Shown here: positions 8,536 through 18,150 of the stretch, piece by piece
Layout of the letters: every line of letters begins with the position of its first letter
How positions within the stretch are numbered: the stretch's first letter is position 1
Assembly: GCF_030246925.1 (NCBI RefSeq)
Contig: NZ_CP126740.1
Coordinates: 2,294,001-2,358,000 of the forward strand
Direction of reading: 5' to 3'
Length of the DNA stretch: 64,000 nt
Source: Microbacterium sp. zg-Y625
GTDB lineage: Bacteria; Actinomycetota; Actinomycetes; Actinomycetales; Microbacteriaceae
Notes under the pieces: model-generated
Database searches by the model: none
What the model was told of the DNA's origin: nothing
Seen by the model: only the letters and a program-made list of their open reading frames with translations
Translations under genes and position numbers: made by a program

Positions 8536-9621
8536 TCAGCGCCGACGCGAAAGCCGGGGCAGACGCGGGATCGACGCGGTGGCGCCGGCGTCGGGCGGCA
8601 CGATGGTCTCCTGGGCGGCGGCCACGGCGCCCCCGTCGGTGTCGACCGTCAGCGTGGCATCCACCGGCACCGAGCGCTTCACGAACGCCAGCGCGATCGG
8701 GCCCTCTTCGAAGTGGCGCGCCACCGAGGTGACCTCGCCGACGGCGTCGCCGTCGCGGCGCACGGCCGCGCCGACCTCGGGCATGAGGGCGTCGCTGCCG
8801 TCGAGCTGCAGGGCGACCAGGCGGCGGGGCGGGTGACCGAGGTTGTGCACCTTGGCGACGGTCTCCTGGCCGCGGTAGCAGCCCTTGTCGAGGTGCACGG
8901 CGGTGCGCATCCAGTCCGCCTCGTGGGGAAGCGTGCGCTCCCCCGCCTCGTTCGCGGCGCGCGGCCGCCATGCGGCGATGCGCAGGGCGTCGGCGGCCAG
9001 GGTGCCGGCGAGGGCCAGCTGACCGTCCTTCGCCGCCTGCGCCAGACGCTCGAGCACCGGGCGGGGCACGATGGCCTCGCTCCAGTCCCGTTCGGCGCCC
9101 GGGTGCGGATCGGCCGGCGCGTAACCCCAGCCGCCTGCGGCGACACCGGGCCAGGGGTCCGCCCACACCGTCACGGCGTCGGGGAGCTCGCGCGCCACCG
9201 CGTCGGCGGTGCCGCCCACGACGGCGACCTCGTCCGACGCGTCGCGCGGGGCGACCCGCAGGCGGAACCGCATGCGGGTGAGCCAGGCGAGCAAGCCCGC
9301 CGCGTCGGCGCGGTCGACGATGAGCCAGGTGGTCTCGCCGTCGTCGACGACGGATGCCGCGTGCTCCACGTGACCGTGGGGATCGAGGATGAGCAGCTCG
9401 GTGCTCGCTCCGGCGGCAAGGCCCGTGAGCGCCTGAGACGAGAGCGAGTCGAGCCACGACAGGCGGTCTTCGCCGGTCACGGCCAGCACGGCACGGTCAC
9501 CGAGCGGCGCGAGGGCGTTGCCGGCGGCGAGAGCGCGCTGCTCGGTGGCGGGGGTGCCGACGTGCAGCAGCCGGCCGTCGTCGACGACGGCGGCGGGCAC
9601 CGAGAGGAACGGGTCGGTCAT
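8536..9621 (-). CDS. ygfZ: Folate-binding YgfZ/GcvT-like protein
   Basis: Tetrahydrofolate-dependent protein needed for maintenance of some Fe-S enzymes. About 361 residues with the GcvT-like fold; the diagnostic K-G-C-Y-x-G-Q-E motif is present as KGCYRGQET. The start ATG 9621 (MTDPFLSVPAAVVDDG) sits on the stop of the upstream nitrobindin gene with a 1-nt overlap, so the two are coupled; the longer in-frame extension is a shadow of that gene. This ygfZ-nitrobindin pairing is common in actinobacteria. Cytoplasmic. The family assignment is firm; the client enzymes are not known here. Confidence 0.92.
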   Translation of the reverse strand: MTDPFLSVPAAVVDDGRLLHVGTPATEQRALAAGNALAPLGDRAVLAVTGEDRLSWLDSLSSQALTGLAAGASTELLILDPHGHVEHAASVVDDGETTWLIVDRADAAGLLAWLTRMRFRLRVAPRDASDEVAVVGGTADAVARELPDAVTVWADPWPGVAAGGWGYAPADPHPGAERDWSEAIVPRPVLERLAQAAKDGQLALAGTLAADALRIAAWRPRAANEAGERTLPHEADWMRTAVHLDKGCYRGQETVAKVHNLGHPPRRLVALQLDGSDALMPEVGAAVRRDGDAVGEVTSVARHFEEGPIALAFVKRSVPVDATLTVDTDGGAVAAAQETIVPPDAGATASIPRLPRLSRRR

Positions 9622-10220
9622 CACTGCACCCGCGCCAGGCGGGCCGAAGCGTGCGAAGCCAACGGGGAGCCGAGGGCGGCGATGTCCCACGCCCACAGCA
9701 GGTGGTTGTCGACGAGCCCGTACATGCGCGTCGCGGCGGCGTAGGGCTTGGTGGATGCCGAGCGCATCACGGCATCCGTCGCGATGTCGATGCGGGGGCC
9801 GCGCACCTGCCCGATGTAGAGCTCACTCACGCCGTCGGCATGCACGAGGGCGACCTCGATGCCGAAACCGCCCTCGGGGGTGCGCAGCGCCTCGACGTCG
9901 TCGACGGTGCGGGTCTGCGCCTCGGCTGTCGCCGGCAGCAGCCCGGGCCCGGCGTCGGCGGCGGTGGCCGGCCGGCCCAGGCGCCAGAAGCCGGTCTCGG
10001 CGACCAGCGGCGTCTGCGGCTCGGTGAGCAGGCGCGCCTGGCCGGAGTAGTTGAGGTAGTCGCCGCCGTCGTGACTGAAGCTCACGCGGTGCGAGAACTC
10101 ACCCTCGAAGCGCTGCCCGTCGGCGGTCTCGTAGTCGATGACCCCGGTGCCTTCCCAGACCCCGAGCAGCCATGACAGCGGGACGAGGTCCGCGGGGAGG
10201 TCGGTCGGCAGCTCGATCAC
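9621..10220 (-). CDS. Nitrobindin-like heme-binding beta-barrel (FABP family)
   Basis: Small beta-barrel protein of about 199 residues related to ferric nitrobindins, which bind heme and isomerise peroxynitrite. The N-terminal signature G-x-W-x-G-x-G is present as GVWEGTG, followed by ETADGQRFEGEFSHRVSF; the C-terminal strand NHLLWAWDIAALG carries the candidate heme-ligand histidine. I chose GTG 10220 (IELPTDLPADLVPL follows) because the protein family begins there and a GGCGGC stretch lies ahead. It is coupled to ygfZ by a TGATG overlap, and only 10 nt separate it from the small membrane protein upstream. Confidence 0.85.
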   Translation of the reverse strand: MIELPTDLPADLVPLSWLLGVWEGTGVIDYETADGQRFEGEFSHRVSFSHDGGDYLNYSGQARLLTEPQTPLVAETGFWRLGRPATAADAGPGLLPATAEAQTRTVDDVEALRTPEGGFGIEVALVHADGVSELYIGQVRGPRIDIATDAVMRSASTKPYAAATRMYGLVDNHLLWAWDIAALGSPLASHASARLARVQ

Positions 10221-10230
10221 GGAGCCGCCG

Positions 10231-10344
10231 TCAGCGCTGGCCGCGGTAGAGGTTCTTGACGACCACGGCCGACACGAAAGCGATCGCGAGCCCGGCGAGG
10301 CCGAGCAACCCGACGAAGAACATCTCGAGGGCGAAGAGATCCAT
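10231..10344 (-). CDS. Small single-pass membrane protein (37 aa)
   Basis: A 37-residue frame starting MDLFALEMFFVGLLGLAG and ending VVKNLYRGQR. One membrane helix spans about residues 7-29, with a positively charged C-terminus. It is tightly packed between the upstream 96-residue membrane protein (10 nt) and nitrobindin (10 nt) on the same strand, which argues that it is a real member of this operon. No strong ribosome site is visible (GAGTGGG is the best). Function unknown. Confidence 0.6.
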   Translation of the reverse strand: MDLFALEMFFVGLLGLAGLAIAFVSAVVVKNLYRGQR

Positions 10345-10354
10345 GGTGCCCACT

Positions 10355-10645
10355 CTACGCCGGAACGAGGGTGGCCAGACCGAATCCGAACCCGATGACC
10401 CCCATCACGACGAGCGCGCCGAGAATGCTGGCGGCCATGCGCTGCGTGAAGTTCTGCGACCGGCCGTAGGCCAGCTGCACCGCGAACGAGAGCACGAGGC
10501 ATCCACCCAGCGCCACGGTCACCCACGGGGCTCGCCACTCAGCCGGAGCGAACACGCCGATGAGAACGGCCGCGACGGCGGCGACGACCCACACGGCGAC
10601 GATGCCGCCGAAGGTGCGCCGCGGTGCCAGCTCGGGAATGGTCAT
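10355..10645 (-). CDS. Small hydrophobic membrane protein, unknown function
   Basis: 96 residues, starting MTIPELAPRRTFGGIVAVW. Three membrane segments are visible at about 13-33, 39-59 and 73-95, with short charged loops. ATG 10645 was preferred over an upstream frame because the region above it is the promoter area of the divergent glnR-like gene. It heads a leftward group of four close genes (this one, a 37-residue membrane peptide, nitrobindin, ygfZ). I do not recognise a named domain. Confidence 0.75.
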   Translation of the reverse strand: MTIPELAPRRTFGGIVAVWVVAAVAAVLIGVFAPAEWRAPWVTVALGGCLVLSFAVQLAYGRSQNFTQRMAASILGALVVMGVIGFGFGLATLVPA

Positions 10646-10760
10646 GGACCCATTGTTACGCACCCGCCGCCGCTCGTGCGGGAGCGGTGCCAGCAGGGAC
10701 GGCACCGCGCCCTAGGATGGTGGGCACGACGCGGCCCGCCGCGCCTGGGAGGATCCCCTT

Positions 10761-11462
10761 TTGGCCCAGCTTCTCGTTCTAAGCTCCGCGCCCGGCGGCA
10801 CTCCGCCGTTGCCCGCGCTCGAACTTCTGAGCCACCGCGTGCGCCAGATTCCCGCCGAGCCCGCACAGCTGGTGAATGCCCCCAGCGCCGACGTCATCTT
10901 CATCGACGCCCGCTTCGACCTCGTGGGCGCGAAGTCGCTGTGCAAGATCCTCACGACCACGGGGCTCGACGCGCCGCTCGTGCTCGTCGTGACCGAGGGC
11001 GGGCTCACTGCGGTGTCGACCGACTGGGGCATCGACGACGTCATCCTCGTCTCCGCCGGTCCCGCCGAAGTCGACGCCCGGGTGCGCCTCGCCGTCGGCC
11101 GCCAGTCGGCGGAGCAGGTCTCCACGCGCATCCAGACCTCGGGCATCACGATCGACGAGTCCTCGTACTCCGCGAAGGTCCACGGCAAGCCGCTGGACCT
11201 CACGTACAAGGAGTTCCAGCTGCTGCACTTCTTCGCCACGCACCCCTCGCGGGTGTTCACGCGCGAGCAGCTGCTCAGCGAGGTCTGGGGCTACGACTAC
11301 TTCGGCGGCACCCGCACCGTCGATGTGCACGTGCGGCGCCTGCGCGCCAAGCTCGGCGACCTCGAGCAGCTCATCGGCACGGTGCGCAACGTGGGGTACC
11401 GCTTCAACGTGTACGAGGACGACGAGCAGGTCCCGACGCCCCGCGAACGATCGCAGGCCTGA
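10761..11462 (+). CDS. glnR: Orphan GlnR-type response regulator
   Basis: Winged-helix transcription factor of 233 residues resembling GlnR, the actinobacterial regulator of nitrogen assimilation. The N-terminal receiver-like domain retains the aspartate in FIDARFDL but lacks the usual double-acid pocket (it starts [12 protein letters not shown]), typical of GlnR proteins that work without phosphorylation. The segment [19 protein letters not shown] of known GlnR is closely mirrored ([19 protein letters not shown]). The DNA-binding domain runs about 125-220 and ends NVGYRFNVY. Start codon TTG 10761 with GGGAGGA upstream. No partner kinase is present nearby. ppk1 follows 53 nt later in the same direction with its own -10 box. 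Confidence 0.85.
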   Translation: MAQLLVLSSAPGGTPPLPALELLSHRVRQIPAEPAQLVNAPSADVIFIDARFDLVGAKSLCKILTTTGLDAPLVLVVTEGGLTAVSTDWGIDDVILVSAGPAEVDARVRLAVGRQSAEQVSTRIQTSGITIDESSYSAKVHGKPLDLTYKEFQLLHFFATHPSRVFTREQLLSEVWGYDYFGGTRTVDVHVRRLRAKLGDLEQLIGTVRNVGYRFNVYEDDEQVPTPRERSQA

Positions 11463-11515
11463 ACGGATCGGCATCCGTTCACTCCCCCGCCGCGAGGCCC
11501 TGACATGATGGGCTG

Positions 11516-13684
11516 ATGATCCACACCGAAGCACTCGACGCCGGTCTGGGCGACGCCGACGACGACGACTTCGACCAGGCCGTCGAGACGTACGATTCAC
11601 GACTGCCGGAGAACCGGTACCTCGACCGCGAGCTCAGCTGGCTGGCGTTCAACCGCCGCGTGCTGGAGCTCGCGGAGGACCCCGCGCTGCCGGTTCTCGA
11701 GCGCGCGAACTTCCTGGCGATCTTCGCCAGCAACCTCGACGAGTTCTTCATGGTGCGCGTCGCCGGCCTCAAGCGCCGCATCGTCACCGGGCTGGCCGTG
11801 CCCACCAACGTGGGCCGCTCCCCGCAGGACGTGCTCGGCGACATCTCGGCCGAGGCGCACGCGCTGCAGCTGCGTCACGCCGACGCGTGGACGACGCTCG
11901 TGCGTCCGGCGCTGTCCGAAGTCGGCATCGACATCGTGACGTGGCACGACCTCAGCGACGAGGAGCGGACGCTCCTGTACGAGTACTTCCAGGGGCAGGT
12001 CTTCCCCGTGCTCATGCCGCTGGCCGTGGACCCGGCCCACCCCTTCCCGTACATCTCGGGGCTGTCGCTGAACCTCGCCATCCGCATCCGCAACGCCCGC
12101 ACGGGTCGCCAGGAGTTCGCGCGCCTGAAGGTGCCGCCCATGCTCCCCCGCTTCGTGCCGGTGCGCAGCGACGGCGAGACGGTGCGCTACATCCCGCTCG
12201 AAGACCTCATCGCCCACAACCTCAAGGATCTCTTCCCGGGCATGGAGATCCTCGACCATCACGCCTTCCGCCTCACCCGCAATGAGGACGTGGTCATCGA
12301 GGAGGACGAGACCGAGAACCTCATCCAGGCGCTCGAGGCCGAGCTGCTGCGCCGGCGGTTCGGGCCGCCGATCCGCCTCGAAGTCGGCGACGACATGGAC
12401 GACCTGACGCTGGACCTGCTCATCAACGAGCTCGGCATCACCCAGCAGGAGGTCTACCGCCTCCCCGGCCCGCTCGACCTGCGGGGCCTGTTCGACCTCG
12501 CCCGCATCGACCGGCCGGAGCTGCACTACCCGCCCCACGTGCCCACCACGGCACCGGCCTTCCAGCCGATCGAGCAGAACGGCCGCACCGACCTGTTCGC
12601 CGCGATCCGCAAGGGCGACGTGCTGGTGCACCACCCGTACGAGTCGTTCACCACCAGCGTGCAGGCGTTCCTCGAGCAGGCGGCCAAGGACCCGTACGTG
12701 CTCGCCATCAAGCAGACCCTCTACCGCACGTCGGGCGACAGCCCCATCGTGAAGGCACTCATCGACGCAGCCGAGGCGGGCAAGCAGGTGCTGGTGCTCG
12801 TCGAGGTGAAGGCCCGCTTCGACGAGGCCGCCAACATCGTCTGGGCGCGCAAGCTCGAGAAAGCCGGCGTGCACGTCGTCTATGGCCTCGTGGGGCTGAA
12901 GACGCACTGCAAGCTGCTGCACGTGATCCGTCAGGAAGACGGGGCGCTGCGCAGCTACAGCCACATCGGCACCGGCAACTACAACCCCAAGACCAGCCGC
13001 CTCTACGAGGACTTCGGGCTGTTCACGATCGACGAGCAGGTGGGCCGAGACCTCACCCGCCTGTTCAACGAGCTGAGCGGCTACGCGATCGAGAAGAAGT
13101 TCAAGCGCCTTCTCGTTGCGCCGCTGCACCTGCGCAAGGGTCTGCTGCGACTCATCGACGCCGAGCGGCGCAACGCCCTGGAGGGCAAGCCCGCGTCGGT
13201 GCGCATCAAGGTCAACTCGATGGTCGACGAGCAGATCATCGACGCGCTGTACCGCGCCAGCCAGGCAGGCGTGAAGGTCGACGTGTGGGTGCGCGGCATC
13301 TGCTCGCTCAAGGTGGGACTCGACGGTGTCAGCGAGAACATCACCGTGCGCAGCATCCTCGGTCGGTACCTCGAGCACTCCCGCATCTTCGCCTTCGAGG
13401 GCGGCGGTGACCCGCAGGTGTTCATCGGCAGCGCCGACATGATGCACCGCAACCTCGACCGGCGCGTCGAGGCCCTGGTGCGGGTGACCCAGCCCGCCCA
13501 CATCAAGGAGCTCATCGACCTGTTCGACCTCGCGATGAGCGAGCGCACCAGCTCGTGGCACCTCGGGCCCGAGGGCGAATGGACCCGGCACCACCTCGAC
13601 GCGAAGGGCAAGCCGCTGGCGGACCTGCAGGACAAGACCATGGCGGCAGTGCAGCGGCGTCGGCGCGTGCGGGCGGTGCGATGA
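11516..13684 (+). CDS. ppk1: Polyphosphate kinase 1
   Basis: Membrane-associated enzyme that reversibly polymerises the gamma-phosphate of ATP into polyphosphate. 722 residues, full length. The N, H, C1 and C2 domains can be followed: [15 protein letters not shown] near the start, the catalytic autophosphorylated histidine in [21 protein letters not shown] near residue 482, and the second PLD-like motif [19 protein letters not shown] near the C-terminus. A CATGAT -10 box at 11504-11509 lies 6 nt before ATG 11516 (leaderless), and a single GTTCACT at 11477-11483 sits at the -35 position, perhaps a half PHO box. It overlaps the NUDIX gene by 4 nt. Confidence 0.96.
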   Translation: MIHTEALDAGLGDADDDDFDQAVETYDSRLPENRYLDRELSWLAFNRRVLELAEDPALPVLERANFLAIFASNLDEFFMVRVAGLKRRIVTGLAVPTNVGRSPQDVLGDISAEAHALQLRHADAWTTLVRPALSEVGIDIVTWHDLSDEERTLLYEYFQGQVFPVLMPLAVDPAHPFPYISGLSLNLAIRIRNARTGRQEFARLKVPPMLPRFVPVRSDGETVRYIPLEDLIAHNLKDLFPGMEILDHHAFRLTRNEDVVIEEDETENLIQALEAELLRRRFGPPIRLEVGDDMDDLTLDLLINELGITQQEVYRLPGPLDLRGLFDLARIDRPELHYPPHVPTTAPAFQPIEQNGRTDLFAAIRKGDVLVHHPYESFTTSVQAFLEQAAKDPYVLAIKQTLYRTSGDSPIVKALIDAAEAGKQVLVLVEVKARFDEAANIVWARKLEKAGVHVVYGLVGLKTHCKLLHVIRQEDGALRSYSHIGTGNYNPKTSRLYEDFGLFTIDEQVGRDLTRLFNELSGYAIEKKFKRLLVAPLHLRKGLLRLIDAERRNALEGKPASVRIKVNSMVDEQIIDALYRASQAGVKVDVWVRGICSLKVGLDGVSENITVRSILGRYLEHSRIFAFEGGGDPQVFIGSADMMHRNLDRRVEALVRVTQPAHIKELIDLFDLAMSERTSSWHLGPEGEWTRHHLDAKGKPLADLQDKTMAAVQRRRRVRAVR

Positions 13685-14625
13685 CCGACCTCGCCGTCTA
13701 CGCGGCGGGCGGCGTCGTCTGGCGCGTCGTCGACGGCAAGCTGCGCGTGCTGCTGATCCACCGCACGCGATACCGCGACGTCACCCTCCCGAAGGGCAAG
13801 GTCGACCCCGGCGAGACGCTGGCCGAGACAGCGGTGCGCGAGATCCATGAGGAGACCGGCATCCGAGTCTCCCTGGGCGTCGCCCTGGGCGTGTCTCGGT
13901 ACCGGCTGCCCAGCAAGAAGCAGAAGATCGTGCACTACTGGTCGGCGCAGGCGACCGAGGCCGCGATCCGCGCGTCGACGTTCGTGCCGAACAAGGAGAT
14001 CGCGGCGCTCGAGTGGGTGAGCCTCAAGAAGGCGCGCGCGCGGCTGAGCTACCCCGTCGACATCGAGATCCTCGACGGCTTCGCGCGGTTCGTCGACGAC
14101 GGGGTGCTGGAGACGTTCCCCCTCATCGTGCTGCGTCACGCCAAGGCGGTGTCGCGGGACGAGTGGAAGAAGGCCGACGCCAAGCGGCCGCTGTCGACCA
14201 AGGGCACGCGGCAGGCGGCGGCCCTGGTGGGCCCGCTGTCGTCGTTCGGGGTGCGGCGCATCGTCACCAGCCCCGCGGAGCGGTGCACGGCCACGGTGGC
14301 GCCACTGGCGGCCGCGCTCGAGCGGCGCGTGGAGCTGACCCCGCTGATCAGTCAGGATGCCTGGGAAGAGGGCCGCTCCGACGCGCGCACCGTGGTGGGC
14401 GAGCGGGTGCGGGCGCGCAAGGCCGCGGTGCTGTGCAGTCACGGTCCGGTGCTGCCGGAGATCCTCACCGAGATCGCGCTGGCGACGGGGACGATGCGGG
14501 GCTCGTACCTGGGAAGCGCGTCGGCGCTGGAGGTCGCGGCCTTCTCGGTCGTGCACCTGTCCGCGACGAACCCGGGTTCCGGCATCGTGGCGATCGAGAC
14601 GCACGTCCCGAACCCCTCCCGGTAG
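13681..14625 (+). CDS. NUDIX hydrolase fused to histidine phosphatase (MutT1-like)
   Basis: Two-domain protein of 314 residues. Residues about 1-140 are a NUDIX domain with an intact box, [14 protein letters not shown] followed by REIHEETGI. Residues about 150-314 are a histidine phosphatase domain with the nucleophile in [17 protein letters not shown] and a second conserved histidine in [14 protein letters not shown]. This is the architecture of mycobacterial MutT1, which degrades 8-oxo-dGTP and diadenosine polyphosphates and then dephosphorylates the products. ATGA overlap with ppk1 gives translational coupling; the pairing with ppk1 is frequent in actinobacteria and suggests nucleotide/polyphosphate housekeeping. 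Confidence 0.92.
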   Translation: MTDLAVYAAGGVVWRVVDGKLRVLLIHRTRYRDVTLPKGKVDPGETLAETAVREIHEETGIRVSLGVALGVSRYRLPSKKQKIVHYWSAQATEAAIRASTFVPNKEIAALEWVSLKKARARLSYPVDIEILDGFARFVDDGVLETFPLIVLRHAKAVSRDEWKKADAKRPLSTKGTRQAAALVGPLSSFGVRRIVTSPAERCTATVAPLAAALERRVELTPLISQDAWEEGRSDARTVVGERVRARKAAVLCSHGPVLPEILTEIALATGTMRGSYLGSASALEVAAFSVVHLSATNPGSGIVAIETHVPNPSR

Positions 14626-14643
14626 CCCGCCGCCGCCGCCGCT

Positions 14644-14758
14644 CGCGAGTGAGTATTCGTGGTCGCGAGTGAGTATTCGCGGTCTCGAGTGAGTATTCGC
14701 GGTGAGTACTCACTCGGCAGCGCGAATACTCACTCGGCGCGTCGAATACTCACTCGCG
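14644..14758. repeat. 20-bp-phased inverted-repeat array upstream of pstS
   Basis: Three direct copies of CGAGTGAGTATTCG start at 14646, 14666 and 14686, exactly 20 bp apart. Three inverted copies (CGAATACTCACTCG and a variant) start at 14703, 14723 and 14743, again 20 bp apart. A perfect 12-bp palindrome GTGAGTACTCAC (14702-14713) marks the junction. The whole forms a long potential hairpin/cruciform between the NUDIX gene and the pstS PHO box. It may be a terminator, a protein-binding array or an intergenic repeat element; the sequence does not decide. Confidence 0.85.
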
Positions 14759-14769
14759 AGCGAGGGGCT

Positions 14770-14810
14770 GTTCACCTTTCGTTCACTTGAAGAGCGCACT
14801 CTCGTAAGAG
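14770..14810 (+). promoter_or_regulatory. PHO box and promoter of pstSCAB
   Basis: GTTCACC (14770-14776) and GTTCACT (14781-14787) are direct repeats 11 bp apart, matching the PhoP/RegX3 PHO-box unit and spacing. A -10-like TAAGAG at 14805-14810 lies 17 bp after the second unit, so the box overlaps the -35 region as expected for phosphate-starvation activation. About 58 nt of leader separate it from the pstS GTG. Confidence 0.75.
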
Positions 14811-14868
14811 TTGCTCTCTATCGTCAGCGGGCCTGCCCCCAGGGCTCCCGCGACACCGAAGGATCACA

Positions 14869-15969
14869 GTGAAGCTCCCCCGTTTCGCCCGGATCGGCGC
14901 GCTGACCGCCGTGGCCGCACTCACCCTCACCGGCTGCGCGGTCAACGAACGCAACCTCCCACCCAGCGACAGCGATCTGTCCGGCACGATCGCCGGCGCC
15001 GGCGCATCGTCGCAGGAGGTCGCCGTCCAGGCCTGGACCGCGGGGTTCCAGACCGCCAACCCCGACGTCGAGGTCACCTACGACTCCGCGGGCTCCGGCG
15101 CCGGCCGCGAATCGTTCCAGGCAGGCGCCGTCGCGTTCGCCGGATCCGACCGCCCCTTCACCACCGAAGAGCTCGAGGGCACCTTCGCCGGCTGCACCGA
15201 CGGTTCCGACATCCTGCAGCTGCCGACCTACATCTCCCCCATCGCCATCGTCTTCAACGTCGAAGGCGTCGACGCCCTCGACCTGGATGCCACGACCCTC
15301 GCGGGCCTGTTCTCCGGCAAGATCACGAACTGGAGCGACCCGGCCATCGCCGCGCTCAACCCCGACGTCACGCTTCCCGACGTTCCCGTGACCGTCGTGC
15401 ACCGCGCCGACGACTCCGGCACGACCGAGAACTTCACCGACTACCTCCACCAGGCCGCCCCGGCCGTCTGGACCTGGGAGCCCGACGGCGTCTGGCCCGA
15501 CACCGACGGCGCGAACGAAGCGGGTCAGGGAACCTCGGGCATCATCTCCTCGGTCACCGCCGGCAACGGCACCATCGGATACGCCGACGCCTCCCGCGCC
15601 AGCGAGGAAGGCCTGTCGACCGCCGCGATCAAGGTCGGCGACGAGTTCGTCGAGTACTCCCCCGACGCGGCCGCCGCCGCTGTCGACGTCTCCCCGTTCG
15701 AGGAGGGCCGCCCCGACGGCGACCTCGCCATCGCCCTCGACCGGACGACGGATGCCGCCGGGGTCTACCCCATCGTGCTGATCAGCTACATGATCGCGTG
15801 CGCCGACTACGTGAACGTCCCGGCCGCCCCGATCGTCAAGGGCTTCCTGGAGTACATCGCGAGCCCCGAGGGGCAGGATGCCGCTGCCGCCAGCGCCGGC
15901 AACGCGCCCATCTCGGACGCGCTGCGCGACCAGATCAACGCCGCCATCGACCTCATCGTCACCGAGTGA
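14869..15969 (+). CDS. pstS: Phosphate ABC transporter substrate-binding lipoprotein
   Basis: High-affinity phosphate-binding lipoprotein, 366 residues. Lipobox ALTLTGC places the lipidated Cys at 23. The PstS fold is clear: GAGASSQEVAVQAWTAGF, YDSAGSGAGRESF (phosphate-binding loop), ITNWSDPAIAALNP and VVHRADDSGTTENFTDYL. Start GTG 14869 with AAGGAT ahead. First gene of pstSCAB; 73 nt separate it from pstC. The PHO box upstream predicts induction by RegX3 in phosphate limitation. All expected phosphate-contact loops are present. Confidence 0.96.
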   Translation: MKLPRFARIGALTAVAALTLTGCAVNERNLPPSDSDLSGTIAGAGASSQEVAVQAWTAGFQTANPDVEVTYDSAGSGAGRESFQAGAVAFAGSDRPFTTEELEGTFAGCTDGSDILQLPTYISPIAIVFNVEGVDALDLDATTLAGLFSGKITNWSDPAIAALNPDVTLPDVPVTVVHRADDSGTTENFTDYLHQAAPAVWTWEPDGVWPDTDGANEAGQGTSGIISSVTAGNGTIGYADASRASEEGLSTAAIKVGDEFVEYSPDAAAAAVDVSPFEEGRPDGDLAIALDRTTDAAGVYPIVLISYMIACADYVNVPAAPIVKGFLEYIASPEGQDAAAASAGNAPISDALRDQINAAIDLIVTE

Positions 15970-16042
15970 CTGTCCTCCGCCCAGCCCCGGCGCGTTCGGG
16001 GCCGGGCCGCACCCCGCTCTCCGCACCCGAGAACAGGACCCC

Positions 16043-16999
16043 ATGACCACCACCACCGCCCCGGCCGACCCGGCCACGACCCGCAAGCCTCCGCAGCGCG
16101 CGGGCGACCGCTGGTTCTCGGGCACCGCGCTCTTCGCCGGATCGATGATCCTCGCGACGCTGGCCGCCGTCGCGATCTTCCTCATCGTGCAGTCGATCCC
16201 CGGCATGACGGCCACCAGCGAGAATGCCTCGCTGCTGCAGACCAACTTCTGGGACTATGTGTGGCCGCTCGCGTTCGGCACCATCTGGGCGTCGTTCCTG
16301 GCGCTGGTCATCGCGGTGCCGCTGTCTGTGTCGGTGGCCCTCTTCATCTCGCACTACGCCCCCCGCCGCCTCGCCGCGGCCCTCGGCTACATCGTCGACC
16401 TGCTCGCCGCCGTGCCGTCGGTCGTCTATGGCCTTTGGGGCATCCTCGTGCTCGCCCCCACGGTGCAGCCGGTATACGACTGGCTCGTCACCAACGCGGG
16501 CTGGTTCCCCCTCTTCGCCGGCCCCGTCTCGCAGACCGGACGCACCATCTTCACCGCCGCGATCGTGCTCGCCGTCATGATCGTTCCGATCATCACCGCG
16601 ATCTGCCGCGAGATCTTCCTGCAGACCCCGCGTCTGCATGAAGAGGCCGCCCTCGCGCTGGGCGCCACCCGCTGGGAGATGATCCGCATGGCCGTCTTCC
16701 CCTTCGGCCGCTCCGGCATCGTCTCGGCATCCATGCTCGGGCTCGGCCGTGCGCTCGGCGAGACCATGGCCGTCGCCATGGTCCTCTCGGCCACCGGCGT
16801 GGTGACCTTCCGCCTGTTCACCCCGTCGAACCCCAGCACCATCCCCGCCAACATCGCCCTCACCTTCCCCGAGTCGTACGGCACCAACGTCAACGTGCTC
16901 ATCGCGACCGGCCTGATCCTCTTCGTGGTCACGTTCGCCGTCAACGCGCTGGCGCGGTGGGTCGTCAACCGTCGCAAGGAATTCTCGGGGGCCAACTGA
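16043..16999 (+). CDS. pstC: Phosphate ABC transporter permease PstC
   Basis: Membrane subunit of the phosphate importer, 318 residues. Six membrane segments are visible, the first at about 29-55 after a Thr/Pro-rich cytoplasmic tail. The permease EAA loop lies at EEAALALGATRWEMIRMAVFP. ATG 16043 was chosen because it follows the end of pstS by 73 nt; the open frame above it is a shadow of pstS. Overlaps pstA by 1 nt (TGATG). Confidence 0.95.
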   Translation: MTTTTAPADPATTRKPPQRAGDRWFSGTALFAGSMILATLAAVAIFLIVQSIPGMTATSENASLLQTNFWDYVWPLAFGTIWASFLALVIAVPLSVSVALFISHYAPRRLAAALGYIVDLLAAVPSVVYGLWGILVLAPTVQPVYDWLVTNAGWFPLFAGPVSQTGRTIFTAAIVLAVMIVPIITAICREIFLQTPRLHEEAALALGATRWEMIRMAVFPFGRSGIVSASMLGLGRALGETMAVAMVLSATGVVTFRLFTPSNPSTIPANIALTFPESYGTNVNVLIATGLILFVVTFAVNALARWVVNRRKEFSGAN

Positions 17000-18111
17000 T
17001 GACCGTCACCACCTCTCCCGCTCCCTCCGCGACGCCCTCCCCGGCGTCGGCACCCGCCGCGCTGCGGCTGACCAGCGGGCGCCTGCCGCGCTGGGCGCCG
17101 TGGGCGATGCTCGCCGCATCCGCCGCCGGCGTCGCCCTGCTGTTCGCCGTCATCGCAATCGCGGGCGACTCCGACTTCAACATCGCCGGCTGGGCCGTCG
17201 TCACGGCCCTGGTCTACCTCGCACTCAGCACCACGATCTCGACGGTCATCGAGGGTCCCCGAAAGGGCATGGACCGCCTGGTCACCGGTGTGGTGACGGC
17301 GGCGTTCCTCGTCGCGATGGTGCCGCTGGTGTCGGTGGCCATCACCGTGATCTCCAACGGCGTCGCGGGACTGTCGGCGGAGTTCTTCACGCACTCGATG
17401 CGCAACGTCGTCGGCGAGGGCGGCGGCGCGCTGCACGCCATCGTGGGCACGCTGCTGATCACCCTCGCCGCGGCGGCCATCTCGATCCCGATCGGCCTGT
17501 TCACGGCGATCTACCTCATCGAGTACGGCGCCGGAAAGCGTCTCGCCCGGGGCATCACGTTCCTCGTCGACGTGATGACCGGCATCCCCTCGATCGTCGC
17601 CGGCCTGTTCGCATTCGCCCTGTTCGCGCTGTTCTTCGGCCCGGGCGTGCGGATGGGGATCATGGGAGCGGTGGCGCTGTCGGTGCTGATGATCCCGGTC
17701 GTCGTCCGCTCCACCGAGGAGATGCTGCGCCTCGTCCCCAACGAGCTGCGCGAGGCGGCCTACGCGCTGGGCGTGCCGAAGTGGCTGACCATCGTCAAGG
17801 TGGTGCTCCCCACCTCCATCGCCGGCATCACGACCGGCATCATGCTGTCGATCTCGCGCGTGATCGGCGAGACCGCACCGCTGCTGATCACCGCCGGCAT
17901 GGCGACGTCGATGAACTACAACCTCTTCGACGGCCGCATGGCGTCGCTGCCGGTGTTCGTCTACACGCAGTACATGAACCAGGGCATCCCGGGCTCCGCG
18001 TACGTCGACCGCGCCTGGGCCGGCGCCCTCGTGCTGATCGTCGCCGTGATGGCGCTGAACCTCATCGCGCGGCTCATCGCGCGGGTGTTCGCCCCCAAGA
18101 TGAGCCGCTGA
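16999..18111 (+). CDS. pstA: Phosphate ABC transporter permease PstA
   Basis: Second membrane subunit, 370 residues, a little longer than usual because of an N-terminal extension with an additional pair of membrane segments (about 33-82). The core has the PstA signature IYLIEYGAGKRLARGI, the EAA loop LREAAYALGVPKWLTIVKVVLP and VIGETAPLLITAG. Translationally coupled to pstC by a TGATG overlap; pstB follows after 39 nt. Confidence 0.95.
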   Translation: MTVTTSPAPSATPSPASAPAALRLTSGRLPRWAPWAMLAASAAGVALLFAVIAIAGDSDFNIAGWAVVTALVYLALSTTISTVIEGPRKGMDRLVTGVVTAAFLVAMVPLVSVAITVISNGVAGLSAEFFTHSMRNVVGEGGGALHAIVGTLLITLAAAAISIPIGLFTAIYLIEYGAGKRLARGITFLVDVMTGIPSIVAGLFAFALFALFFGPGVRMGIMGAVALSVLMIPVVVRSTEEMLRLVPNELREAAYALGVPKWLTIVKVVLPTSIAGITTGIMLSISRVIGETAPLLITAGMATSMNYNLFDGRMASLPVFVYTQYMNQGIPGSAYVDRAWAGALVLIVAVMALNLIARLIARVFAPKMSR

Positions 18112-18150
18112 CGCGGCATCCCATTCTTCCGACCTGAAGGAACCAGACAG

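Noticed and set aside
14644..14758. CRISPR array
   Set aside because: Units are 14 bp at 20-bp period, half of them inverted, spacers of 6 bp; no cas genes.
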